A stretch of DNA of 10,978 bases from Arenimonas sp. (lineage in GTDB: Bacteria > Pseudomonadota > Gammaproteobacteria > Xanthomonadales > Xanthomonadaceae). The stretch is from NCBI GenBank assembly GCA_003497545.1, contig DNNT01000178.1, positions 7,722-18,699 of the forward strand. Reading direction: 5' to 3'. The translations under genes and the position numbers were made by a program. The notes beneath the pieces are model-generated. The model was not told the origin of the DNA. It did no database searches and worked only from the letters and a program-made list of their open reading frames with translations. Below, piece by piece: positions 1 through 10,978 of this stretch (within the stretch, counting starts at the first letter, position 1; the number at the start of each line of letters is the position of its first letter).

Positions 1-1
1 C

Positions 2-1195
2 AGCAGCCTGTTCGACGGCCTGCTGCACGGCAGCCGCCACGTCAGCTACAACGGCCGCGACAGCTGGGAATACAGCAACGCCGTGAAGGGCGAGCGCCTG
101 AAGGCGGTCGTCAGCGGCGACGTCACGTTCGCGCCCGACGACACCGGCATCGTCGCCATGGCCAAGGGCGCGGAGTTCGAGCTGTTCGAGAAAAGCGGCG
201 GCACCACGCGTTCGCTCGAAGTGGAAAACGTCGCCGGCAAGCTCGAGCACCGCTTCGAGCTCGACGGCAAGGACCACGCCTTCGACGCCGACGCCCGCGC
301 CTGGCTGGCCCGCACCCTGCCGCACGTGATGCGCGAAACCGGCATGCAGGCCGAAACGCGCGGCAAACGCCTGCTTGCCGCCGGCGGCCCCGACGCGCTG
401 CTGGCCGAGATCGACCGCATCGGCAACGGCCACTCGCGCGGCCGCTACCTGGCCGTGCTGTTCGCCGAAGCCACGCTCGACGACGCGCAGCTTGACCGCG
501 CCCTCGCCATCGCCGGCAAGATCGGCTCCGACTACGAACTGCGCCGCGCGCTGGAAGGTGGCCTCGCCGGCCGCACGTTGTCGCCGGCGCACCAGGCGAA
601 GCTGCTGTCGGCCGCCACCGGCATTTCTTCCGATTACGAACAGGCGCAGCTGCTGGTGAAGCTGGCTGGCGCGCAAACCCTGGAAGGCCCGGTGCTCGCC
701 GCCTGGCGCACCGTGCTCGACGGCATCGCCAGCGATTACGAACAGCGCCGCGTGCTGATGGCGCTGCTGGAAAACGGATCGCCGGCCGCGGTGTCGCTGG
801 CGCTGGAGAGCGCGGCAAACCTGGGCAGCGACTACGAGGCGCGCCAGTTGCTGGCCGCCGCCGCGCCCGCCACGCGCGGCAATGACGCCACGCTGGCCGC
901 CTACCTGCGCGTGGTCGAAGGCATCGCCTCGGATTACGAACACCGCCAGGCCTTGCAGCAACTGGTGGAGGCGGGCCCGGTGGACCTCGCGGTCGCCGAC
1001 GGCGTGCTCGCTTCGCTGGGCGGCATGGGTTCGGGTTACGAAATCGGCCAGGCGCTGCAGGCGTTGGCAGCGGAGATGCCGGCCGACCCGGGCCTGGTCG
1101 AACGCTACCGCGCCGTCGCCCGCCGCCTGTCCGACCACGAGCGCGGCCAGGCTGAAAAAGCCCTGGATCGCTTTGCGGTGGCCCGCGTCGACTGA
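2..1195 (+). CDS. Partial SDYE-repeat helical protein (3' part; 5' end outside window)
   Basis: The reading frame is open from base 2 to a TGA at 1193-1195 and gives 397 residues with no start inside the window that looks real; the GTG at 83 falls within a continuous domain. The first ~110 residues look like a compact beta-rich domain (V-V-S-G-D-V-T-F, then G-A-E-F-E-L-F-E, then a D-G-K-D-H-A-F-D strand), followed by an Ala/Leu-rich helical region. There, S-D-Y-E motifs start at bases 527, 629, 731, 827, 929, 1031 (SGYE) and 1130 (SDHE), spaced 34, 34, 32, 34, 34 and 33 residues apart. A degenerate unit (N-G-H-S) sits exactly 34 residues earlier, at 425. The units suggest a solenoid of helical hairpins. 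From memory, similar C-terminal regions occur in proteins linked to M56/BlaR1-type metallopeptidases in Xanthomonadaceae, which would make this the periplasmic part of such a protein. That is inference; no peptidase motif is visible in this part. The function is unknown. Confidence 0.8.
   Translation, partial: SSLFDGLLHGSRHVSYNGRDSWEYSNAVKGERLKAVVSGDVTFAPDDTGIVAMAKGAEFELFEKSGGTTRSLEVENVAGKLEHRFELDGKDHAFDADARAWLARTLPHVMRETGMQAETRGKRLLAAGGPDALLAEIDRIGNGHSRGRYLAVLFAEATLDDAQLDRALAIAGKIGSDYELRRALEGGLAGRTLSPAHQAKLLSAATGISSDYEQAQLLVKLAGAQTLEGPVLAAWRTVLDGIASDYEQRRVLMALLENGSPAAVSLALESAANLGSDYEARQLLAAAAPATRGNDATLAAYLRVVEGIASDYEHRQALQQLVEAGPVDLAVADGVLASLGGMGSGYEIGQALQALAAEMPADPGLVERYRAVARRLSDHERGQAEKALDRFAVARVD
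425..1192 (+). repeat. Tandem ~34-residue S-D-Y-E protein repeats (8 units, first degenerate)
   Basis: Each unit starts with S-D-Y-E-x-R/A-x-x-L-x-x-L and ends with a hydrophobic residue plus G, S or A just before the next S-D-Y-E. The first unit has N-G-H-S and the last has S-D-H-E and is cut short by the stop codon. The DNA of the units is diverged (both GACTACGAA and GATTACGAA occur, and the rest differs), so this is an old protein-level repeat and not a recent DNA duplication. Confidence 0.85.
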
Positions 1196-1276
1196 AACTG
1201 AACGGGGCGGGTTGGCACGGTTCGTGGCGGGACTTCGAGGGCGCATGCTGGTCTGGCAAACCCGCATCACCCTCCC

Positions 1277-1283
1277 AAGGAGG
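1277..1283 (+). promoter_or_regulatory. Strong Shine-Dalgarno site for the OmpA-family lipoprotein
   Basis: AAGGAGG lies 8 nt before the ATG at 1292. It matches the anti-Shine-Dalgarno sequence over all seven bases, fixes the start codon, and suggests high translation, as expected for an abundant envelope lipoprotein. I see no convincing promoter in the 96-bp gap; TTGGCA at 1212-1217 resembles a -35 box but has no matching -10. Confidence 0.8.
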
Positions 1284-1291
1284 ACCGCCCC

Positions 1292-1987
1292 ATGACTACC
1301 CGCATTCGCCCAAGCCTCGCCGTCGCGCTCTCGTTCGCCCTGCTCGCCGGCTGCCAGAGCACCGGCGGCTACCAGGCCACTACCCCCGCGCCCGAGGACG
1401 AAGAAGGCATGAGCCGCACCCAGCGCGGCGCCCTGATCGGCGCCGCCGTCGGCGCGGTAGCGGGCCTGCTCAGCGGCGACGACGCCACCGAGCGGCGCCA
1501 GCGCGCGCTGGTCGGCGTGGGCGTCGGCGCGCTCGCCGGCGGCGCCATCGGCCGCTACCAGGACAACCAGGAGCGCGAACTGCGCGAAAGCCTGCGCGAC
1601 AGCGGCGTCGACGTCGTGCGCCAGGGCGACAACATCACCCTGGACATGCCCGAGGCCATCACCTTCGGCTTCGACAGTGCCAGCCTCAACCGCGGCGCCT
1701 ACGGCGTGCTCGACCGTGTCGCCGACACCCTGAAGGAATACGACCAGACCATCGTCGAGGTGGCCGGCCACACCGACAGCGTGGGCAGCGACGCCTACAA
1801 CCAGCGCCTGTCCGAACGACGCGCGCAGGCGGTGGCCGACTACCTCATCTCGCGCGGCGTCAGTGGCCAGCGCCTGATGGTGGTGGGTGCCGGCGAGGCC
1901 CATCCGGTGGCCAGCAACAACACCGAAGCCGGCCGCGCCGAGAACCGCCGCGTCGAGATCACCATCGTGCCGATCCGCGCCAACTGA
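1292..1987 (+). CDS. OmpA-family outer-membrane lipoprotein with glycine zipper (YiaD-like)
   Basis: The 231-residue product is a probable outer-membrane lipoprotein that ties the membrane to peptidoglycan. Residues 1-20 form a signal peptide (R4 and R6, then a hydrophobic core) ending in the lipobox L18-A-G-C21, so C21 would be the lipidated residue after signal peptidase II cleavage. Residue 22 is Q, not D, so there is no classic inner-membrane retention signal. Residues 46-87 form a glycine zipper (G-A-L-I-G-A-A-V-G-A-V-A-G, then G-V-G-V-G-A-L-A-G-G-A-I-G). Residues ~115-228 are an OmpA C-terminal domain. The diaminopimelate-binding pair is present as D162 (in G-H-T-D-S) and R177 (in L-S-E-R-R), 15 residues apart as in OmpA. 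The layout resembles YiaD and other glycine-zipper OmpA lipoproteins; the exact orthologue is not certain. It is transcribed towards IOR and followed by a terminator. Confidence 0.93.
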   Translation: MTTRIRPSLAVALSFALLAGCQSTGGYQATTPAPEDEEGMSRTQRGALIGAAVGAVAGLLSGDDATERRQRALVGVGVGALAGGAIGRYQDNQERELRESLRDSGVDVVRQGDNITLDMPEAITFGFDSASLNRGAYGVLDRVADTLKEYDQTIVEVAGHTDSVGSDAYNQRLSERRAQAVADYLISRGVSGQRLMVVGAGEAHPVASNNTEAGRAENRRVEITIVPIRAN

Positions 1988-2008
1988 TCGTCTGGCGTTG
2001 GCGCAAGA

Positions 2009-2038
2009 AAGAAGCCCCGGCAATGGCCGGGGCTTCTT
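2009..2038. terminator. Hairpin terminator between convergent genes, likely bidirectional
   Basis: An 11-bp perfect GC-rich stem (2011-2021 with 2026-2036), lengthened by two A-T pairs, closes on a 4-nt AATG loop. T-rich sequence (TTCTTCGTTT) follows on the + strand, and A-rich sequence (AAGAAAGAA) precedes it, which gives a T-rich tail on the - strand. It lies between the lipoprotein stop (1987) and the IOR stop (2049), so it can end transcripts from both sides. Confidence 0.85.
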
Positions 2039-2048
2039 CGTTTCCGGG

Positions 2049-5000
2049 TCAGGCCGCCCGGGCGGGTGCCTGCGGGTTGCGCCAGCGCGCCAGCAGCTCG
2101 GCTTCGCGGGCCTTGGCCTTGGCGAAGTGCGCTTCCTTGACGTGGCCGTAGCCGCGGATGTGTTCCGGCACCGCGGCGATTTCCGCGGCCAGGCCCACGT
2201 TGTCGCCGTCGAGCGTGGCCAGCAGCTCGTCCACCGTCTTCGCGTAGTCGGTGATGAGCTGGCGTTCCATGCGGCGCTCTTCCGTGCGGCCGAAGATGTC
2301 CAGCGCGCCGCCGCGCAGGAACTTCATCTTCGCCAGCAGCTTGAACGCCGTGAACATCCAGGGGCCGAACTCCTGCTTCACCAGGTGGCCGTCGGCGTCG
2401 CGCTTGGCCAGCAGCGGCGGGGCCAGGTTGAAGTGGATCTTGTAGTCGCCCTCGAACTGCTGCTCGATGCGCTTGCGGAACTCGCCCGAGGTGTACAGGC
2501 GCGCCACTTCGTACTCGTCCTTGTAGGCCATGAGCTTGAAGTAGTAGCGCGCCACCGCGGCGGTGAGCTCGGTGGAGCCGGGCGCCTTGCGGGCCTCGGC
2601 CTGGCGCACCTTGTCCACGAGCGCGACGTAGCGGCCGGCGTAGGCCTTGTCCTGGTAGTCGGTGAGGAACTTCACGCGGCGCTCGATGAGTTCGTCGAGC
2701 GACTGGCTGATGACTTCGTCGTCGAGCGTGGCCACGGCCACCGGCGCGCCGGGCGCGGGCTCGGCCAGGCCGGCGGCCTCGAGCACGGCCTGCGGGTTGA
2801 TGGCGGCCAGGCGGCCCCAGGCGAAGGCGGTCTTGTTCATCTCGATGGCGGCGCCGTTGAGCTCGATGGCGCGCATCAGCGCATCGAAGCTGATCGGCAC
2901 CAGGCCGCGCTGCCAGGCCACGCCCAGCATGAACAGGTTGGTGGCGATGGCGTCGCCCATCAGCGCGGTGGCGATGTCGGTGGCGGCCACCTGCAGCGGC
3001 TCGCGGCCGCCGAGCGCGGTGCGGATGGCGTCGACGATGCCGGCGGCCGGGAACTGCATGTCCGGCATGCGGGTGAACGGGCCCGGCATGGCCTGGTAGT
3101 CGTTGATGACCACCTCGGTGCGGTCGGCGCGGATCTTCGACAGCGCCCAGTAGTCGTTCACCACCACCATGTCGCAGCCCAGCACCAGGTCGGCTTCGCC
3201 GGCGGCGATGCGCACGGCGTGGATGTCGGCCGGCGTCCTGGCGATGCGCACGTGCGTGGTGACGGCGCCGCCCTTCTGGGCCAGGCCGGTCTGGTCGAGC
3301 ACGCTGGCGCCCTTGTGCTCGAGGTGCGCGGCCATGCCCAGCAGCGCGCCGATGGTCACCACGCCGGTGCCGCCGACGCCGGTGATCAGGATGTTCCAGG
3401 GCTGCTCGAGCGTGCCGCGCACCTGCGGTTCCGGCAGGTTGGCCAGCAGGTCCTTGTTGCCCGTGCCCTTGCGCTTGCGCAGCCCGCCGCCCTTGATGGT
3501 GACGAAGCTGGGGCAGAAGCCCTTCACGCAGCTGAAGTCCTTGTTGCAGTTGCTCTGGTCGATCTCGCGCTTGCGGCCGAACTCGGTTTCCTTGGGCAGC
3601 ACGCTCACGCAGTTCGACTTCACGCCGCAGTCGCCGCAGCCTTCGCAAACCAGCGAATTGATGGCGGTGCGCTTGGCCGGGTCCGGCATCTTGCCGCGCT
3701 TGCGGCGGCGGCGCTTCTCGGCCGCGCAGGTCTGGTCGTAGATGATGACGGTGGTGCCCGGCACCTCGCGCAGGCGCTTCTGCTGCGCGTCGAGCTCGCT
3801 GCGGTCGAAGAATTCCACGCCGCTGGGGAAGATGGATTTGTCGCTCCACTTCTCGATGTCATCCGAGAGCACGACGATGGTCTTCACGCCCTCGCTGCGC
3901 ACCTGGTGGGCGATGTCGGGCACGGTGAGCGTGCCGTCCACCGGCTGGCCGCCGGTCATCGCCACGGCGTCGTTGTAGAGGATCTTGTAGGTGATGTTCA
4001 CCTTCGCGGCGATCGACTGGCGGATGGCCAGGGAGCCGGAGTGGAAGTAGGTGCCGTCGCCCAGGTTCTGGAAGACGTGCTTTTCCTCGGTGAACGGCGC
4101 CTGGCCGCTCCAGGTGACGCCTTCGCCGCCCATGTGGGTGAAGGTGTCGGTCTTGCGGTCCATCCAGGTCACCATGTAGTGGCAACCGATGCCGCCCAGC
4201 GCGCGCGAGCCTTCCGGCACCACCGTGGAGGTGTTGTGCGGGCAGCCCGAGCAGTAGTGCGGCACGCGCGGGAAGTTGGCGCGCGGCGCGGCCAGTTCCT
4301 TTTCCTTGGCGGCGATCCACTTGAGGCGGTTGTCCATCGCCTCGGACTGGAAGAAGCGCTGCACGCGCGCCGCGATCACGCGGGCGATGCGGGCCGGGGT
4401 GAGCTCGTTGGTGCTTGGCAGCACCCAGTTCTCCTGCTCGTCGTACTTGCCGACGATGCTGGGGCGCTGGCCATGCTCCCAGTTGTACATGTACTCCTTC
4501 ATCTGCCGCTCGACGAAGCTGCGCTTCTCCTCGACGACGATGATGTCCTCCAGGCCGCGGGCGAACTCGCGGATGCCCAGGGGCTCCAGCGGCCAAGTCA
4601 TGCCCACCTTGTAGACGCGGATGCCGATGTCCTCGGCGACCTTGCGGTCGATGCCCAGGTATTCCAGCGCCTGCAGCACGTCCAGGTAGCTCTTGCCGGT
4701 GGTGACAATGCCCAGGCGCGCCTTCGGCGAATCCACCACCACCTTGTCGATGTGGTTGGCGCGCGCGAAGGCCTGCGCGGCCTTCACCGCGTACTGGTGC
4801 AGGCGCATTTCCTGGTCGAGCGGCGGGTCCGGCCAGCGGATGTTGAGGCCGCCCGGCGGCAGTTCGAAATCACCCGGCAGCACGATGTCGAGCTGGTGCG
4901 GGTTCACGTTCACCGAGGCCGAGGACTCGACGGTTTCGGCGATGGTCTTGAAGCCGATCCAGCGGCCCGTGTAACGGCTCATGGCCCAGCCCAGCAGGCC

Positions 5001-5273
5001 CATGTCCAGGATGTCCTGCACGCCGGCCGGGTTGAGCACCGGCATCATGGCGCTTTCGAATTCGCCTTCGGAGCCGTGCGGCAGGGTGGACGAGCGGCAG
5101 GCGTGGTCGTCGGCGGCCAGGGCCACCACCACGCCGTCCACGTCGTCGTGGTCGAGCACGGCGCGCAGGCTGTGTTCGATGACCGGGCGGCCGGCCAGCA
5201 TCAGGTACTGCTTGGGGGTTTCGGCGCCGAAGCGCGTGCCGCGACCGGCGGCAGGTACCACCGCCCAGGTCAC
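2049..5273 (-). CDS. Indolepyruvate ferredoxin oxidoreductase family protein, N-terminally truncated and joined in frame to the start of IspD
   Basis: The open frame encodes 1074 residues. About 1-58 are IspD (separate entry) and about 51-1074 are IOR. IOR enzymes oxidatively decarboxylate aryl-pyruvates such as indolepyruvate to acyl-CoA, using thiamine diphosphate and Fe-S clusters. Visible parts, in order: the rest of the first thiamine domain (S-S-T-L-P-H at 61-66, V-E-S-S-A-S at 115-120); a cysteine motif C341-S-G-C344 with C364; the Mg/thiamine-diphosphate motif G405-D-G-T with N426 and N434; a ferredoxin-like cluster (C543, C546, C549, C555, then C576, C582, C587); a gamma domain with the glycine loop G632-V-G-G-T-G and Q-T-G-L-A-Q-K-G-G; and a long C-terminal domain to 1074. 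This is the fused proteobacterial form, usually ~1150-1200 residues. The missing ~135 N-terminal residues normally carry the G-Y-R-G-S-P-L-G-G motif of the pyruvate/thiamine domain. As read, the enzyme should be inactive. The family is certain; the N-terminus is not to be trusted. Confidence 0.88.
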   Translation of the reverse strand: MTWAVVPAAGRGTRFGAETPKQYLMLAGRPVIEHSLRAVLDHDDVDGVVVALAADDHACRSSTLPHGSEGEFESAMMPVLNPAGVQDILDMGLLGWAMSRYTGRWIGFKTIAETVESSASVNVNPHQLDIVLPGDFELPPGGLNIRWPDPPLDQEMRLHQYAVKAAQAFARANHIDKVVVDSPKARLGIVTTGKSYLDVLQALEYLGIDRKVAEDIGIRVYKVGMTWPLEPLGIREFARGLEDIIVVEEKRSFVERQMKEYMYNWEHGQRPSIVGKYDEQENWVLPSTNELTPARIARVIAARVQRFFQSEAMDNRLKWIAAKEKELAAPRANFPRVPHYCSGCPHNTSTVVPEGSRALGGIGCHYMVTWMDRKTDTFTHMGGEGVTWSGQAPFTEEKHVFQNLGDGTYFHSGSLAIRQSIAAKVNITYKILYNDAVAMTGGQPVDGTLTVPDIAHQVRSEGVKTIVVLSDDIEKWSDKSIFPSGVEFFDRSELDAQQKRLREVPGTTVIIYDQTCAAEKRRRRKRGKMPDPAKRTAINSLVCEGCGDCGVKSNCVSVLPKETEFGRKREIDQSNCNKDFSCVKGFCPSFVTIKGGGLRKRKGTGNKDLLANLPEPQVRGTLEQPWNILITGVGGTGVVTIGALLGMAAHLEHKGASVLDQTGLAQKGGAVTTHVRIARTPADIHAVRIAAGEADLVLGCDMVVVNDYWALSKIRADRTEVVINDYQAMPGPFTRMPDMQFPAAGIVDAIRTALGGREPLQVAATDIATALMGDAIATNLFMLGVAWQRGLVPISFDALMRAIELNGAAIEMNKTAFAWGRLAAINPQAVLEAAGLAEPAPGAPVAVATLDDEVISQSLDELIERRVKFLTDYQDKAYAGRYVALVDKVRQAEARKAPGSTELTAAVARYYFKLMAYKDEYEVARLYTSGEFRKRIEQQFEGDYKIHFNLAPPLLAKRDADGHLVKQEFGPWMFTAFKLLAKMKFLRGGALDIFGRTEERRMERQLITDYAKTVDELLATLDGDNVGLAAEIAAVPEHIRGYGHVKEAHFAKAKAREAELLARWRNPQAPARAA
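5100..5123. other. IspD/IOR chimeric seam in a short stretch compatible with both families
   Basis: Codons 51-58 (A-L-A-A-D-D-H-A) close the IspD-like part and also open the IOR-like part. IspD proteins commonly have a V-V-A-L-A-A-D-D-like strand here, and IOR proteins have V-L-A-L-A-G/A-D-D-H just before C-x-S-S-T-L-P-H. No frameshift, target-site duplication or foreign sequence is seen. The exact breakpoint inside the stretch cannot be set from this sequence alone. Confidence 0.7.
5100..5273 (-). pseudogene. ispD: 5' fragment of ispD (2-C-methyl-D-erythritol 4-phosphate cytidylyltransferase)
   Basis: The first ~50-58 codons are a normal IspD start. A V-V-P-A-A-G-R-G-T-R-F-G CTP-binding loop (residues 5-16; R11 and R14 lie in the glycine loop) is followed by P20-K21-Q-Y, where K21 is the expected CTP-contacting lysine, and then by G-R-P-V-I-E-H. 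IspD joins CTP to MEP in the non-mevalonate isoprenoid pathway and is normally ~225-240 residues. Here it stops resembling IspD after A-L-A-A-D-D and continues as IOR, so the MEP-binding half and the G-G-x-x-R segment are absent. The GTG start at 5273 overlaps the ftsB stop as GTGA, as expected for the intact ftsB-ispD pair. ispF, the usual next gene, is missing from the window. The fragment is either a truncated gene or an assembly joint. Confidence 0.85.
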
Positions 5274-5611
5274 GGCCGGGGCTCCGGCTCGACCGGCGGC
5301 ACCGACGCGGTGGGCGGCGCGCCGTCGGGCGCGGCGGGCTCGACTACGCGGTAGAAGGTCTCGCCCGGCTTGATCATGCCCAGCTCGCTGCGCGCGCGGT
5401 CTTCCACCGCGGCCTCGCCCGACTTCAGGTCTTCGACCTCGGCCGAGAGCGCGTCATTGCGCTGCTGCAGCCGGGCGTTTTCGCGCCGCTGGTCCTCGAC
5501 CCGCACTTCCAGCTGGCGCGCCTCGCGCAGGCCGCCATCGCCCCACCAAAGCTTCGCCTGCAGGCCCGCGAAGGCCAGCAGCAGCAAGGCGTAGAGCCAC
5601 CAGCGGCGCAA
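5270..5611 (-). CDS. ftsB: Cell division protein FtsB
   Basis: The 113-residue product is a bitopic inner-membrane divisome protein that forms a complex with FtsL and FtsQ and helps activate septal cell-wall synthesis. A short N-terminus (M-R-R-W-W) leads into one membrane span (~4-21) and a periplasmic coiled coil (~30-70) with heptad Leu/Val/Ala and R-R-E-N-A-R-L-Q-Q-R-N-D-A-L. The conserved R-S-E-L-G-M-I-K-P-G-E-T-F-Y segment follows at ~73-86. The last ~25 residues are a Pro/Glu-rich tail that looks disordered. The start is a TTG at 5611, nine nt after the eno stop; no ATG or GTG upstream fits, and the tight spacing implies translational coupling to eno. The stop overlaps the ispD GTG as GTGA. 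E. coli FtsB is 103 residues, so the size is normal. Confidence 0.92.
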   Translation of the reverse strand: MRRWWLYALLLLAFAGLQAKLWWGDGGLREARQLEVRVEDQRRENARLQQRNDALSAEVEDLKSGEAAVEDRARSELGMIKPGETFYRVVEPAAPDGAPPTASVPPVEPEPRP

Positions 5612-5620
5612 GGGCCAGGC

Positions 5621-7039
<1,419 letters not shown>

Positions 7040-7047
7040 CAAACTGC

Positions 7048-10978
<3,931 letters not shown>

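Noticed and set aside
83..85. GTG at 83 as the start of the SDYE-repeat protein.
   Set aside because: The frame is open to the left edge, and residues before and after the GTG (W-E-Y-S-N-A-V-K-G-E-R-L) read as one continuous domain with no ribosome site.
425..1192. The 34-residue repeats as TPR repeats.
   Set aside because: The length matches, but the TPR signature (W/L-x-x-L-G/A at the start, A at 8 and 20, P near 32) is not followed. The fixed S-D-Y-E is not a TPR feature.
123..1259. A 378-residue open frame on the - strand opposite the SDYE-repeat gene.
   Set aside because: The product is an Arg/Pro/Ala-rich string typical of antisense reading in GC-rich DNA, while the + strand frame has regular protein repeats.
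2049..5273. IspD::IOR as a genuine new bifunctional enzyme.
   Set aside because: Neither half keeps the parts needed for activity: IspD lacks its MEP-binding region and IOR lacks its first thiamine-domain segment. No pathway links the two reactions. A misjoin or deletion is simpler.
1887..5354. A 1155-residue open frame on the + strand opposite IOR.
   Set aside because: It is the antisense shadow of a GC-rich gene. Its product is a monotonous His/Ala/Gly/Val/Arg mixture with no domain. The - strand frame shows clear IOR motifs.

Overview
The window is GC-rich, densely coded gammaproteobacterial DNA. The gene order pyrG-kdsA-eno-ftsB-ispD, divergent from parE, and the look of the proteins (for example the ParE N-terminus and the metal-type KdsA) suggest Xanthomonadaceae/Lysobacterales, of a Lysobacter, Luteimonas, Arenimonas or Xanthomonas type. 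That assignment comes from remembered family resemblance, not from a search.

Left part, about 1-5120. The 3' part of a gene runs in from the left edge on the + strand. Its product is built from 34-residue units that each begin with S-D-Y-E. A + strand lipoprotein follows, with a glycine zipper and an OmpA peptidoglycan-binding domain, and it has a strong Shine-Dalgarno site. A hairpin terminator separates it from a large convergent - strand gene for an indolepyruvate:ferredoxin oxidoreductase (IOR) family protein.

Right part, about 5100-9539, - strand. This is a conserved housekeeping operon read right to left: pyrG (CTP synthase), kdsA (KDO-8-phosphate synthase, with the ligand set of the metal-dependent class), eno (enolase), ftsB (divisome protein) and the start of ispD (MEP isoprenoid pathway). 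The joints are tight: TGATG between pyrG and kdsA, 9 nt between eno and ftsB, and a GTGA overlap between ftsB and ispD. The one large gap, 140 bp between kdsA and eno, holds an imperfect palindrome made of 10-bp GGATGAACAC-type units. Upstream of pyrG and divergent from it, parE (topoisomerase IV subunit B) runs off the right edge just before its Toprim motif.

The main anomaly is at about 5100-5123. The ispD frame begins normally, but after about 50-58 codons it passes, without a frameshift, into the interior of IOR. The seam lies in a short stretch (A-L-A-A-D-D-H-A) that fits both families. IspD therefore lacks about three quarters of its length, and IOR lacks roughly its first 135 residues. 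Because ispD is normally essential, the simplest reading is that two loci were joined here, either by an assembly chimera through a short shared sequence or by a real deletion or rearrangement. It is unlikely to be a new bifunctional enzyme. Gene order across this point should not be trusted until read support is checked.

I found no tRNA, rRNA, CRISPR array, insertion sequence, phage gene or defence system. Apart from the seam, the palindromic repeat and the repeat protein, this is an ordinary core-genome region.
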